A stretch of DNA of 64,000 nt from Rossellomorea sp. BNER. GTDB taxonomy: Bacteria > Bacillota > Bacilli > Bacillales > Bacillaceae_B. The DNA lies in assembly GCA_024213275.1 (NCBI GenBank), contig JANAVG010000013.1:62001-126000 (forward strand). The letters are read 5' to 3'. Position numbers and translations under genes: made by a program. The notes beneath the pieces were generated by a model. The model was not told where the DNA came from. It saw nothing but the letters and a program-made list of their open reading frames with translations, and did no database searches. Shown here in pieces: positions 1-9,776 of this stretch (positions are counted from its first letter, which is position 1; each line of letters starts with the position of its first letter).

Positions 1-1
1 A

Positions 2-637
2 ACTTTGGACACATTTACGCAGGATTTCGGTGAAATGAGCGAGACAATCAGTGAGGTAAGAAAACATTCACTCTCAATTGTAAATGTCGTTTCGATTATT
101 CAGCAAGTCGCGGAACAAACAAAACTGCTTGCCTTTAATGCTACGATAGAAGCAGCGAGAGCGGGTGAAGCTGGGAAAGGGTTTGCTGTAGTAGCCAATG
201 AAATAAGGAGATTAGCCGAACAATCATCCCATTCTACAACTAAAATTACTAAGACAATTGAAAACATGGACAGAATTTCAGAGAAAGCTTCACAACAATT
301 TGATCAGATGCTTATAAAATTTAAAAGTAATTTCTCAATCGCAATTGACAGCAGACAGTCATTAGATGATTTGTTGTGTAATATTAATGGCGTGAATAAG
401 ACATTAAAAACGATGAGAACAGATTTACAGTATCTAGAAGTAGCATTGCCTAAAATAGAGGAATCTTCAGAAGCATTTGCATCTGTCTCAGAAAAGACTT
501 TAGAAGGTTCTGAAGAAATGCTTACTGCATTTGAAGATCAACAAAAGAATGTGAAAAATAGTCATTTAATTGGAGAGAAACTTCTTAATCTGTCTGAAAG
601 CCTTAAAGAAACAACAAGTAAGTTTAGAGTAAATTAA
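2..637 (+). CDS. Methyl-accepting chemotaxis protein, C-terminal part (partial)
   Basis: The gene enters from outside the window, so only the last ~210 residues are visible. They contain the highly conserved cytoplasmic hairpin tip of chemoreceptors ([16 protein letters not shown], about residues 49-64 of the visible part), which in this family binds CheA and CheW. The remainder is polar and heptad-rich, consistent with the long antiparallel coiled coil that carries methylation sites. No ligand-binding or membrane part is visible. The ligand cannot be inferred, and a soluble receptor is possible. No obvious terminator follows. The next gene is convergent. Confidence 0.9.
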   Translation, partial: TLDTFTQDFGEMSETISEVRKHSLSIVNVVSIIQQVAEQTKLLAFNATIEAARAGEAGKGFAVVANEIRRLAEQSSHSTTKITKTIENMDRISEKASQQFDQMLIKFKSNFSIAIDSRQSLDDLLCNINGVNKTLKTMRTDLQYLEVALPKIEESSEAFASVSEKTLEGSEEMLTAFEDQQKNVKNSHLIGEKLLNLSESLKETTSKFRVN

Positions 638-772
638 AAAGCCTTTCTGTGGAGGTTGTTGTTTTTATTGAATGGAGAGCTTTTTAAATAAGGAATTTCG
701 AACACAGTAAGTCGATTAGATACTCCTTCAAAGAAGAAATGACTAGCTGCAACCAAGTTATTTAAAACCGTA

Positions 773-809
773 AAATAAAGGGATTGGCCACTAATGGAGG
801 CCAATCCCT
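773..809 (-). terminator. Rho-independent terminator of the DUF1189 gene
   Basis: An inverted repeat with arms AGGGATTGGCC and GGCCAATCCCT around a 9-nt loop is followed, reading on the minus strand, by a T-rich run. It lies directly downstream of the minus-strand DUF1189 gene. Confidence 0.8.
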
Positions 810-813
810 ATTG

Positions 814-1587
814 CTATTTAGAAAGTCTTTTTTGAGGTATTTCTTTTATAGACAAGTAAAGCATCAAGCCTGTAACAATCCAGTCTAATAATAATGCACC
901 TGGAATGAAAGTGTTTAGTAAGTTCATTATCGAGAAGAAAATAGTGGCTAAAGTGATGCTATAAGCAGTCAGTCTAAAACTATGTCGATAAGTAAGTTTT
1001 CTTTTTAGGATATTGGCAAATAATAACCCAATGAAAGCAAATATACTCACTTTTATAAAAGCCATAGCTGATGAAAACAAATAGAGAATCAGTATGATTA
1101 CTGGAAGAAATATTCCTTTCAATGAATCCATTTGATCTAAGAAATCTATCATTTGCTCATTATCAAGATTTAATCCTTCAAGCATTGAATATGGAGTAGT
1201 TTGTATATTGCCAACACTAACTACAGCAAATTCATTTTGTAATAGTGCTATGGCGTTTGTTTCCTGGGAAAGATCATCTGCCTTTATTTTCCCAGTGCTA
1301 TCAACTATAAAAGTTATGTTGCTTTTACGAACTTCGACAGGCTCATTTGAATCAGTAGTAAGTTTGCCATTATTGATAGTGAAATCGGGAAGATCTTCTG
1401 CAATGGTTTGCTTTCCTTCTTCAATAGCAGTATTCGTAAACATAGTTATTGAAATCGCTGTAGGTATCAGTGAGATCAAAACTAAGAAGAAGACATATAA
1501 AATTGTTTTTCCAATTCCTTGAAATCGGAATTTTGCGATGTCTTTTGGAGAATATAAACTTTTAACTAGTTGTTTAAAAATATTCAT
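814..1587 (-). CDS. yqgB: DUF1189 membrane protein (YqgB-like)
   Basis: The 257-residue protein begins MNIFKQLVKSLYSPKDIAKF, the typical DUF1189 opening, followed by a membrane segment at about residues 27-48. A large extracytoplasmic domain and three or four further membrane segments follow in the C-terminal half. Function is unknown. The assignment rests on the N-terminal signature and on position ahead of DUF456 and sodA, as in B. subtilis. It is transcribed alone on the minus strand and ends at a strong terminator. Confidence 0.8.
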   Translation of the reverse strand: MNIFKQLVKSLYSPKDIAKFRFQGIGKTILYVFFLVLISLIPTAISITMFTNTAIEEGKQTIAEDLPDFTINNGKLTTDSNEPVEVRKSNITFIVDSTGKIKADDLSQETNAIALLQNEFAVVSVGNIQTTPYSMLEGLNLDNEQMIDFLDQMDSLKGIFLPVIILILYLFSSAMAFIKVSIFAFIGLLFANILKRKLTYRHSFRLTAYSITLATIFFSIMNLLNTFIPGALLLDWIVTGLMLYLSIKEIPQKRLSK

Positions 1588-1829
1588 GTACTCACTCCTA
1601 GAATAATTAGGTTCTTCCTTATTTTATTCTTCCATTAAGCTATTCTTCAAGTTTTGTCTATAAATAAGAATATTCAGTGTTTAGTAATCTATTTGTAACA
1701 CTACGTTAAAATATTAACTTAATGTAAATTTTCCGAAAAAGTCATTTACATATTACCTTCTTTTCATTAATAATTTGTATGGGGTTTTTGTTGTTACATG
1801 TCGAATAAAATTAATTAGGGGTTGAAATA

Positions 1830-3458
1830 ATGGATCTTAATTGGCAACAAATGCTATTTGAATTCTTGGGTGGTCTTGGTATATTCCTGTTTGGAATAAA
1901 GTACATGGGTGACGGACTACAAAAATCAGCTGGAGATCGCTTAAGGGATATTCTTGATCGATTTACAACGAATCCTTTTATGGGAGTATTAGCTGGTATG
2001 ATTGTAACAATCCTCATCCAATCAAGTAGTGGTACGACTGTTTTGACGGTTGGACTTGTAAGTGCAGGATTTATGACTTTACGCCAAGCAATTGGTGTAA
2101 TCATGGGGGCTAATATTGGAACGACGGTTACAGCCTTTATCATTGGTTTTGATATTGGAGCATATTCTCTACCAATCTTAGCGGTAGGGGCGTTTCTATT
2201 ATTTTTCTTTAAAAATAAAAAAGTTCAGTCCTTTGGTCAAATAGCTTTTGGATTTGGGGCATTATTCTTTGGACTGGAATTAATGAGTTCTGGTATGAAA
2301 CCACTTCGCTCACTAGAAGCATTTACTGACCTGACTGTAAACATGAGTAGTAACCCGCTTCTTGGAGTTGTGATCGGAACGGTCTTTACCGTTATCGTTC
2401 AAAGTTCTTCTGCCACAATTGGGATTCTTCAAGAATTATTTGGACAAGGACTTATTGATATAAATGCAGCCTTACCAGTCTTATTTGGAGATAACATTGG
2501 TACAACGATAACAGCGGTATTAGCGTCAATTGGAGCATCCGTTGCCGCCAGAAGAGCCGCTGCTACACATGTTCTATTTAACCTAATTGGAACAACAATA
2601 TTCTTGATTATATTACCGTTGTATGAGAAATTCATCTTATTTTTACAAACGCAATTAAATTTAAACCCGGAAATGACGATTGCATTTGCCCATGGGACTT
2701 TTAATGTAACGAATACAATTATTCAATTCCCATTCATTGCTGTGTTAGCCATAATCGTAACAAAATTGATTCCAGGTGAAGACACACTTGTTGAATACAA
2801 AGCCAAACATTTAGACCCAATCTTCATTGAACAATCTCCGTCCATTGCTCTTGGTCAAGCAAAGGAAGAAATTTTGCGAATGGGATCGTTTGCTGTAAAA
2901 GGATTGGAAGAAACGAACGAGTATTTAAAGACAAAACAAAATAAACATTCAGACGCGGCTTATCAAATTGAAGATGCAATTAATAATTTAGATAAGAAAA
3001 TCACAGAATATCTTGTTGACATATCCTCAACTTCATTATCTGGACCTGAGTCTGAAAAGCATTCAATCTTAATGGATACAGTCCGAGATATTGAACGGAT
3101 TGGAGACCATTTCGAAAATATAATCGAGCTTGTTGAGTACCAGCTTTCAAATAAGGTAAAAATCACTTCTGATGCAATGGATGACCTTGAGGGAATGTTT
3201 AAGCTTACAATTGAAACTGTTCAAAAGTCCGTTACTGCATTAGATACAAATGATCATGACTTAGCAAGAGAAGTTGCTGAAAAAGAAGATTTAATTGATA
3301 AAATGGAAAGAAAGCTCCGCAAGAAACATATACTTCGTCTTAATGAAGGTCAATGTAGCGGACAAGCAGGAATCGTTTTTGTTGATATTATAAGCAACCT
3401 TGAACGTATAGGAGATCATGCAGTAAACATTGCTGAAGCCGTTTTAGGTGTAGAATAA
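1830..3458 (+). CDS. Na/Pi cotransporter family protein (NptA-like, PhoU-like tail)
   Basis: This 542-residue protein has the two internally repeated Na/Pi-cotransporter halves. Each carries the QSSS signature (QSSSGTTVLTVG near residue 65 and QSSSATIGIL near 190) in a glycine-rich membrane region. The last ~200 residues are soluble, helical and PhoU-like, with two copies of the ERIGDH motif. The family imports phosphate with sodium across the plasma membrane. The ATG follows AGGGG with good spacing. The gene stands alone between its own upstream region and a terminator. The pst-phoU operon 5 kb downstream provides high-affinity uptake, so two phosphate import routes sit close together. No convincing PhoP box was found upstream. 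Confidence 0.9.
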   Translation: MDLNWQQMLFEFLGGLGIFLFGIKYMGDGLQKSAGDRLRDILDRFTTNPFMGVLAGMIVTILIQSSSGTTVLTVGLVSAGFMTLRQAIGVIMGANIGTTVTAFIIGFDIGAYSLPILAVGAFLLFFFKNKKVQSFGQIAFGFGALFFGLELMSSGMKPLRSLEAFTDLTVNMSSNPLLGVVIGTVFTVIVQSSSATIGILQELFGQGLIDINAALPVLFGDNIGTTITAVLASIGASVAARRAAATHVLFNLIGTTIFLIILPLYEKFILFLQTQLNLNPEMTIAFAHGTFNVTNTIIQFPFIAVLAIIVTKLIPGEDTLVEYKAKHLDPIFIEQSPSIALGQAKEEILRMGSFAVKGLEETNEYLKTKQNKHSDAAYQIEDAINNLDKKITEYLVDISSTSLSGPESEKHSILMDTVRDIERIGDHFENIIELVEYQLSNKVKITSDAMDDLEGMFKLTIETVQKSVTALDTNDHDLAREVAEKEDLIDKMERKLRKKHILRLNEGQCSGQAGIVFVDIISNLERIGDHAVNIAEAVLGVE

Positions 3459-3465
3459 TTAGGGG

Positions 3466-3502
3466 AAAAGGAGTTGATTCTTTTGAATCTAGCTCCTTTT
3501 TC
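3466..3502 (+). terminator. Terminator after the Na/Pi transporter gene
   Basis: AAAAGGAG and GATTC arms pair with GAATC and CTCC arms around a TTTT loop, followed by a T run. Confidence 0.75.
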
Positions 3503-3542
3503 TTTATAATAAAAGATATATTGACGAAAAGGAGATTAGCCA

Positions 3543-4025
3543 TTGGAGATTATTTATTGGATCCTTATTATTGCATTGTTGATAATAGGTTTTATCGGTT
3601 TGATATATCCCATTATCCCAAGTGTTTTATTTATTTTTGGAGCCTTCTTACTTTATGGATTTTTGTTTAGCTTTGAACCATTCAATGTTTGGTTTTGGAT
3701 CATCCAAGTCCTTTTTGTAATCCTTTTATTTGGAGCCGATTATCTTACTAATTTAATTGGAGTGAAAAAGTATGGTGGAAGCAAAGCAGGAATATGGGGA
3801 AGTACTATTGGGTTATTAATTGGACCTTTTGTGATCCCTGTTTTTGGAATTTTAATTGGTCCATTTTTTGGTGCTGTCATTGGAGAAATGGTGGTAAATA
3901 AGACAGACTGGAATACGGCTTTAAAAGTTGGCCTTGGTTCGTTGATTGGATTTATTTCTAGTGTAATTACTAAAGGGATTATCCAGGCTATAATGGTGGT
4001 TTACTTCCTATTCGTTGTTCTTTAA
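3543..4025 (+). CDS. yqgC: DUF456 membrane protein (YqgC-like)
   Basis: The 160-residue protein is almost entirely hydrophobic, with about four or five membrane segments. The glycine-rich stretch [20 protein letters not shown] is typical of DUF456. The start is TTG, chosen because AAAGGAGA lies about 9 nt upstream and there is no better start. Function is unknown. The gene lies immediately before sodA, as in B. subtilis, but the 176-bp gap makes cotranscription uncertain. Confidence 0.8.
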   Translation: MEIIYWILIIALLIIGFIGLIYPIIPSVLFIFGAFLLYGFLFSFEPFNVWFWIIQVLFVILLFGADYLTNLIGVKKYGGSKAGIWGSTIGLLIGPFVIPVFGILIGPFFGAVIGEMVVNKTDWNTALKVGLGSLIGFISSVITKGIIQAIMVVYFLFVVL

Positions 4026-4201
4026 GGTTGAGAAGATAGTATAAGAATGAGAAAATTGGGGATTTTAATGAGGTCAGGTAACCTTTTTGATACTTTTAAT
4101 GCATATCATTTGAAGGAATCTAAGGTTTTTGATACTCTTAAATTGAAAACGATGAATTCGTTTTACTATTCAAAAAATTCTACATAGGGAGGAATTTTAT
4201 C

Positions 4202-4810
4202 ATGGCATTTGAATTACCACAATTACCTTATGCGTATGATGCATTAGAGCCTCACATTGACAAAGAAACAATGAACATTCACCACACAAAGCACCATAAT
4301 GCTTATGTAACAAAATTAAATGATGCATTAGAAGGAAACTCTGAACTTCTTAGCAAATCTGTAGAAGAAGTTGTTGCGAATCTTGATGCAGTACCTGAGG
4401 GTGCTCGCACAGCTGTACGTAATAATGGTGGTGGACATGTAAACCATTCATTATTCTGGACAATTCTTTCTCCAAATGGCGGTGGAGCTCCAGCTGGTGA
4501 ATTGGCTGATGCCATCACGGCTAAATTCGGTAGCTTAGAGAAGTTTAAAGAAGAATTTGCTGCAGCAGCTGCTGGCCGCTTCGGATCTGGTTGGGCATGG
4601 TTAGTAGTTAATAATGGTGAGCTTGAAGTGACAAGCACCCCAAATCAAGATTCTCCATTAATGGAAGGTAAGAAACCAATTCTTGGTCTTGATGTTTGGG
4701 AGCATGCTTATTACTTAAACTACCAAAATCGCCGTCCTGACTATATCAATGCATTCTGGAATGTAGTCAATTGGGAAGAAGTTTCGAACCTTTACAATTC
4801 TGCAAAATAA
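4202..4810 (+). CDS. sodA: Superoxide dismutase, Mn-type
   Basis: The enzyme converts superoxide to oxygen and hydrogen peroxide in the cytoplasm. At 202 residues the length is standard. The four metal ligands are visible: His27, His82, Asp164 and His168 (the last two in DVWEHAYY). Gly and Gln positions around GGGHVNH and NQDSPL fit the manganese form. The ATG follows GGGAGGAA. A 176-bp AT-rich leader without a gene precedes it and presumably holds the promoter. A terminator follows directly, so it is probably monocistronic. Confidence 0.97.
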   Translation: MAFELPQLPYAYDALEPHIDKETMNIHHTKHHNAYVTKLNDALEGNSELLSKSVEEVVANLDAVPEGARTAVRNNGGGHVNHSLFWTILSPNGGGAPAGELADAITAKFGSLEKFKEEFAAAAAGRFGSGWAWLVVNNGELEVTSTPNQDSPLMEGKKPILGLDVWEHAYYLNYQNRRPDYINAFWNVVNWEEVSNLYNSAK

Positions 4811-4821
4811 TTGGAAAGTAA

Positions 4822-4848
4822 AAGAGTCCTCTTTGAGGGCTCTTTTTT
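4822..4848 (+). terminator. sodA terminator
   Basis: A GAGTCCTC / GAGGGCTC hairpin with a 3-nt loop is followed by six T residues. Confidence 0.85.
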
Positions 4849-4904
4849 GTATAACTTTCTCCCCTTTTTCAAAAAATAGGAGTACGAAAAAGGGGAGTTT
4901 TATT

Positions 4905-6125
4905 ATGAGTAGCTATAAAAAAATTATTGGTGACATCGACTTAACAAGAGATCTTTCATTATTGCTATTAATTGGAGGTCTTTATTCACTTAGTGTTGCT
5001 TTATCAAATACATTTGTAAATATTTACTTATGGAAGCAATCCGGTGAATATTTGGATTTAGGGATCTACAATTTAACCGTCGTCGTCTTTCAGCCTTTAA
5101 CATTTATTCTTGCGGGCAGATGGGCTAAAAAGGTGGACCGAGTCATTGTTTTGCGAATTGGGGTCATATTCTTAGCCCTTTTTTATTTGTCCGTTTTATT
5201 TTTTGGTAAAAATGCAGGTGATTTTTTAGTCGTGCTAGGTGCACTCCTTGGAATTGGTTATGGGTTTTATTGGTTAGCCTTTAATGTGTTAACCTTTGAA
5301 ATTACAGAACCAGAGACGAGAGATTTCTTTAATGGATTTATGGGAATATTGACTTCAGTTGGAGGTATGATCGGTCCTATCTTGGCAGGGTTTATCATTT
5401 CAAGGTTTGTCTCCTTTCAGGGTTACACCATTGTATTTGGAATATCACTAACTTTATTTTCATTAGCTGTTATACTAAGCTTCTTTTTAAATCGCCGACC
5501 AGCTTCAGGAAGATATTGCTTCGTGAGAATCCTTGAAGAACGAAAATATAACAAAAATTGGAGGCTGATTACAAATGCTCACTTCTTCCAGGGGCTTAGA
5601 GAAGGAACATTTGTTTTTGTAATATCAGTTTTTATTTTTATTAGTACGGGAAGTGAATTCGCTATAGGGACTTTTGGTTTAGTTAATTCGGGAATTGCTT
5701 TTGTTGGTTATTATTTGACTTCAAGGTTAATTAAAAAAGAGCAGAGGAAAAAAGCAATTTTAGCTGGAGGTATTCTCCTTTATGCAGCCATCTTTCTTAT
5801 CGTATATGACATTAGCTATACAAAGTTGTTAATGTACGCTGCAACCATCGCTGTCGCATACCCAATCCTTTTAGTCCCTTATATTTCGATGACATATGAT
5901 GTCATTGGAACAGGTTGGAAAGCCGCAGAAATGAGGATTGAATACATTGTGGTTAGGGAGATCTTTCTCAATTTAGGAAGAGTTGTTTCAGTCCTTGCAT
6001 TTATCGTAGCCGTAAGCTTCTTTAACCAAGAAAAAAGTATACCAATATTGCTGCTTGCGCTTGGGGCAGGGCATACATTGATTTACTACTTTATTCGAAA
6101 AGTGAAAATTCCGAGTCCATCATAA
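4905..6125 (+). CDS. yqgE: MFS transporter (YqgE-like)
   Basis: The 406-residue protein has about 12 hydrophobic segments and the usual MFS halves. The first cytoplasmic loop carries a basic stretch (GRWAKKVDRVIVLRIG). The substrate is unknown. The ATG at 4905 was chosen because AAAGGGGAG precedes it at the right distance. A longer reading frame starting inside the sodA terminator has no ribosome binding site. It lies between sodA and pbpA, matching B. subtilis yqgE. Confidence 0.85.
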   Translation: MSSYKKIIGDIDLTRDLSLLLLIGGLYSLSVALSNTFVNIYLWKQSGEYLDLGIYNLTVVVFQPLTFILAGRWAKKVDRVIVLRIGVIFLALFYLSVLFFGKNAGDFLVVLGALLGIGYGFYWLAFNVLTFEITEPETRDFFNGFMGILTSVGGMIGPILAGFIISRFVSFQGYTIVFGISLTLFSLAVILSFFLNRRPASGRYCFVRILEERKYNKNWRLITNAHFFQGLREGTFVFVISVFIFISTGSEFAIGTFGLVNSGIAFVGYYLTSRLIKKEQRKKAILAGGILLYAAIFLIVYDISYTKLLMYAATIAVAYPILLVPYISMTYDVIGTGWKAAEMRIEYIVVREIFLNLGRVVSVLAFIVAVSFFNQEKSIPILLLALGAGHTLIYYFIRKVKIPSPS

Positions 6126-6287
6126 TAACACGCCGGATTATGGCTTTTCATTTATCTGCTATTTTCCGGTGTCTACTTACCTTTATTTTCCCTTTAAAAA
6201 GAACTTTTCAACTATAGAAAAAAACCTATAATTTCTTTAAAATATAGAATAGAAATAGGATTTTACATATAGGAAGGATTGTACGTT

Positions 6288-8471
6288 TTGAAAAGAAATA
6301 AGAAAAAGAAAAAGACGCATGTGTCAACTAGAATGAATCTTCTTTTCTTTGCGGTCTTTTTGTTGTTTTCTTTACTAGTTCTACGACTCGGTGTAGTTCA
6401 AATTGTCAGTGGAGAGGAATATAAAAAAGAAGTGGAGCGCACAGAAGATGTAGTAGTTGATACAAGTGTACCTCGGGGGAAAATCTATGATCGGTATGGA
6501 AATGTGGTTGTGGACAACCTGCCGTTAAATGCGATCACATATACTCGAACACAATCCACTTCACAGGAAGAAATGTTAAAAGTTGCAGAGCAGCTTTCAA
6601 CATTAATTAAAAAAGATACAAAAGAAGTTACAGAAAGAGATAAAAAAGATTTTTGGATGATGAAACATCCTAAAAAAGCAGAAGAAAAGGTGTCGAAAAA
6701 TGAAAGACAAAAGCTTCTAAATAATGAAAAATTATCCGAAGATCAAATGAACAGTGAAATCTATCAACTTACATTGGATCGCATAACGGAAAAAGAAATA
6801 AATTCATTAACAGCTGAAGATATTGAGGTTCTTGCTATTTATAGAGAATTTACGAGTGGATATGCATTAGTACCTCAAATTGTTAAAAACAAAGAGGTTA
6901 CTAAAGAAGAGTTTGCAAAGGTTAGTGAGCACCTTCAAGATTTACCTGGAATCAACACCACAACGGATTGGGAGCGTACATATACCTTTGATAAAACGTT
7001 ACGTTCCATTCTTGGTAATGTTTCCTCATCCCGAGAAGGACTTCCTAGCAATCTAGTAGACTATTATATTGCTCAAGGGTATAAAAGAAATGACCGCGTT
7101 GGAAAAAGCTATATTGAATTACAATATGAAGACGTTCTTCAAGGACAAAAAGAAAAAATAAAAAACATTACAAAAGATGGTAGTGTTCTTGATTCAAAGC
7201 TCATTCAAGAAGGACAGAGAGGAAAAGATCTAGTTCTGACAATTGATATGGAGCTACAGCAGGAAATCGAAAAAATCGTAGAAGAAGAATTAAAAAAGAC
7301 AATGAGTCGAGCGGATTCACCTTATACAGACCGGGCATTTTTTGTTCTTATGGACCCAAATACAGGAGATATTCTTGCAATGGTGGGTAAAAAATATGCA
7401 AGAAATTCCGAAACCGGTAAATATGAGATTCAGGATTATTCATTAGGTACTTTTACAAGTTCTTATATTGTTGGATCAGCAGCAAAAGGGGCTACAGTAT
7501 TAACCGGGTATATGACAGATAATTTAACCCCTGGTGAACACCTAATTGATGAACCCCTTTACATTAAAGGAACACCAAAGAAGAGCTCGTGGTTTAACCA
7601 ATATGGTCCAGCAAGGTCGATTTCAGATATATTCGCTTTAGAAAAGTCATCAAATGCTTATATGTGGAAACTTGCATTACGAATAGCTGGAGCACAATAT
7701 ACCCGAAACGAACCGATTAATAATTACGATCCTGGTGCATTTACTATTATGAGAAATCATTTTGCCCAATTTGGATTGGGTGTTCCTACTGGCATTGATT
7801 TACCTGGTGAGTTCGTGGGATATAAAGGAAATACAAAAAACCCCGGCTATTTATTGGATTTTGCAATCGGTCAATATGACACATATACGCCTATGCAGCT
7901 GGCTCAATATGTTTCTGTCATTGCAAACGGCGGAGCAAGAATTCAGCCTCACGTTATGAAAGAAGTAAGAGAACCTGTAAGCAATAGCACTGAACTAGGA
8001 CCAATCATATATGAAAAAGAGGTAAATGTATTAAATCGAATTAATGCAGCACCAAATGAAATTGAACAAGTCCAAAAAGGGTTTTATCGAGTTTTTCACG
8101 GTTCAGACGGAACGGCTGCAGATGCTTTTCATGATGCTAAATATGTAGCAGCGGGGAAATCAGGAACGGCAGAAGCCTTCTACTATGACCCTGAAACAAA
8201 GAAAAATAAAGAGACTTACAATACAACATTAATTGGATATGCGCCTTATGATAATCCAGAAGTCGCATTTTCAACTGTTATTCCTTATTCACATCAAACA
8301 ATAGACCCGGCTATAAATGAAGCGATTTCAAGAAGAGCTTTAGATAAGTATTTTGAACTGAAAAAGAAACGAGCAAAACAAGGATTAAATCAATCTAAAG
8401 TCATTAAAAAAATTGAAAACCTAGAAGAAGTAGAAGAGATTCAAGAAGCAGCACGTGAACAGAATGAATAG
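6288..8471 (+). CDS. pbpA: Penicillin-binding protein 2 (class B transpeptidase)
   Basis: The 727-residue protein has a short basic cytoplasmic tail, one membrane anchor (about residues 18-40), a PBP dimerisation region and a transpeptidase domain. The three active-site motifs are present: SAAK with Ser397 as acylated serine, SSN at about 454-456, and KSG at about 624-626. It cross-links peptidoglycan. In B. subtilis the orthologue, PBP2a, supports rod shape. TTG at 6288 is preferred because AGGAAGG lies 10 nt upstream, whereas an in-frame TTG at 6279 overlaps that site. The C-terminus is a charged tail. A terminator follows. Confidence 0.92.
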   Translation: MKRNKKKKKTHVSTRMNLLFFAVFLLFSLLVLRLGVVQIVSGEEYKKEVERTEDVVVDTSVPRGKIYDRYGNVVVDNLPLNAITYTRTQSTSQEEMLKVAEQLSTLIKKDTKEVTERDKKDFWMMKHPKKAEEKVSKNERQKLLNNEKLSEDQMNSEIYQLTLDRITEKEINSLTAEDIEVLAIYREFTSGYALVPQIVKNKEVTKEEFAKVSEHLQDLPGINTTTDWERTYTFDKTLRSILGNVSSSREGLPSNLVDYYIAQGYKRNDRVGKSYIELQYEDVLQGQKEKIKNITKDGSVLDSKLIQEGQRGKDLVLTIDMELQQEIEKIVEEELKKTMSRADSPYTDRAFFVLMDPNTGDILAMVGKKYARNSETGKYEIQDYSLGTFTSSYIVGSAAKGATVLTGYMTDNLTPGEHLIDEPLYIKGTPKKSSWFNQYGPARSISDIFALEKSSNAYMWKLALRIAGAQYTRNEPINNYDPGAFTIMRNHFAQFGLGVPTGIDLPGEFVGYKGNTKNPGYLLDFAIGQYDTYTPMQLAQYVSVIANGGARIQPHVMKEVREPVSNSTELGPIIYEKEVNVLNRINAAPNEIEQVQKGFYRVFHGSDGTAADAFHDAKYVAAGKSGTAEAFYYDPETKKNKETYNTTLIGYAPYDNPEVAFSTVIPYSHQTIDPAINEAISRRALDKYFELKKKRAKQGLNQSKVIKKIENLEEVEEIQEAAREQNE

Positions 8472-8478
8472 AACAAAA

Positions 8479-8514
8479 GTAGGTTGGCCTTTTTATCGAG
8501 GGTCAACCTTTTTT
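8479..8514 (+). terminator. pbpA terminator
   Basis: AGGTTGGCC pairs with GGGTCAACCT and is followed by six T residues. Confidence 0.8.
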
Positions 8515-8620
8515 ATGCATAAATTATGTTTTATAAGGGTGAGAAATGAGGTTATAACCAGCTAGTAGAGCGGTTTTGAACTTAAATAATGATTTTGCTT
8601 TCAATAAAAAAAATGTCGAA

Positions 8621-8677
8621 TTTACAAAAGCTTTACAATTAGTTAAAACCGAATTAACACTTATCTATTAATCTATA
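8621..8677 (+). promoter_or_regulatory. PhoP box and promoter of the pst operon
   Basis: Four hexamers lie exactly 11 bp apart: TTTACA (8621), TTTACA (8632), TTAAAA (8643) and TTAACA (8654). This is the arrangement of TTHACA direct repeats bound by phosphorylated PhoP in Bacillus. A possible -10 element, TATAAC, is at 8674-8679. The site lies 62 bp before the pstS start, so phosphate-starvation induction by PhoPR is inferred. Confidence 0.85.
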
Positions 8678-8721
8678 ACTCGTAGGACAAAACAACCAAA
8701 TTTCTTAGGGGGAATTTAGGA

Positions 8722-9693
8722 ATGAAAAGCTTTAAGTATCTAGCAATGTCAGCAATGATTGGATCCGCATTAATGTTAGCGGCATGTGGAACAGATAACG
8801 CAGAAGGAAACAACGGTGGTTCAAAAACTGAAGAGGCTGGAGATAAGCAGCTTCAAGGTGAAGTTCATATTGATGGTTCTTCCACAGTATTCCCAATTGC
8901 GGAAGCCGTTGCAGAAGAGTACATGTTATCGCAACCAGAAGTTAATGTAACAGTCGGGCTTTCAGGCTCAGGTGGCGGTTTCGAGAAATTAATCGCTGGT
9001 GAAATCAAGATGAGTAATGCTTCTCGTCCTATTAAAGAAGAAGAAAAAGCAGCTTTAGAAGAAAAAGGTTTAGATTATACTGAATTAGAACTAGCATATG
9101 ATGGACTTTCAGTTGTTGTTAATAAAGAAAATGATTGGGTAGATCATCTAACTGTTGAAGAATTAAAGAAAATGTGGGTTGATACTGGAAAACCTGTTAA
9201 GTGGTCAGATATCCGTGAGGGATGGCCAGATGAAGAAATCAAGTTCTATTCTCCTGGTACTGACTCTGGTACGTATGACTATTTTAATGAAGTAATTCTT
9301 GAGGATGCACAAATCAATAAAGGTGCAACTTTATCTGAAGATGATAATGTACTTGTACAAGGTGTTTCAGGCGATAAGAATGCCATTGGTTACTTTGGAT
9401 ATGCTTACTACCTTGAAAACAAAGATAAACTAAAAGTTGTTCCTATTGATGGTGGAAAAGGTCCTGTTGAACCAACAAATGAAACCATTGAAAGCGGAGA
9501 GTATGCACCATTATCTCGTCCATTGTACACATATGTAATCAATGATGCTATTAAAGAAGACGATGCTATGTATGATTACTCTAAATTCCTTCTTGAAAAC
9601 GCTGGGGTAATGGCGGAAGAAGTAGGGTATGTATCACTTCCTGAAGATAAATACACTAAACAACTTGAAAAACTTGAAGAGCTTCGTAAATAG
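8722..9693 (+). CDS. pstS: Phosphate-binding lipoprotein of the Pst ABC transporter
   Basis: The 323-residue protein has a lipoprotein signal peptide ending in the lipobox LAAC (Cys22), so it is anchored on the outer face of the membrane. The PBP fold carries typical phosphate-contact stretches: DGSSTVFPIAEA, GLSGSGGGFEKL and SPGTDSGTYDYF. It captures phosphate and delivers it to PstC and PstA. It is the first gene of the pst operon, with a PhoP box upstream and a strong stem-loop downstream that may set its excess over the other subunits. Confidence 0.96.
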   Translation: MKSFKYLAMSAMIGSALMLAACGTDNAEGNNGGSKTEEAGDKQLQGEVHIDGSSTVFPIAEAVAEEYMLSQPEVNVTVGLSGSGGGFEKLIAGEIKMSNASRPIKEEEKAALEEKGLDYTELELAYDGLSVVVNKENDWVDHLTVEELKKMWVDTGKPVKWSDIREGWPDEEIKFYSPGTDSGTYDYFNEVILEDAQINKGATLSEDDNVLVQGVSGDKNAIGYFGYAYYLENKDKLKVVPIDGGKGPVEPTNETIESGEYAPLSRPLYTYVINDAIKEDDAMYDYSKFLLENAGVMAEEVGYVSLPEDKYTKQLEKLEELRK

Positions 9694-9712
9694 AAGTGAA
9701 TTTTTAAAATAG

Positions 9713-9752
9713 AACAAGATGGGAAGCCGATTTATACGCTTCTCATCTTGTT
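9713..9752 (+). terminator. Intra-operon stem-loop between pstS and pstC
   Basis: AACAAGATGGGAAGC pairs with GCTTCTCATCTTGTT around a 10-nt loop. No T run follows, so it is more likely a 3' stability or partial-termination element than a full terminator. It sits where differential pstS expression is expected. Confidence 0.7.
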
Positions 9753-9776
9753 ATGTAGGTGAAAGGGGTTATTTCA

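Noticed and set aside
1690-1829. PhoP box upstream of the Na/Pi transporter
   Set aside because: GTAACA and TTAAAA occur 11 bp apart, but no further repeats at that spacing; too weak to call.
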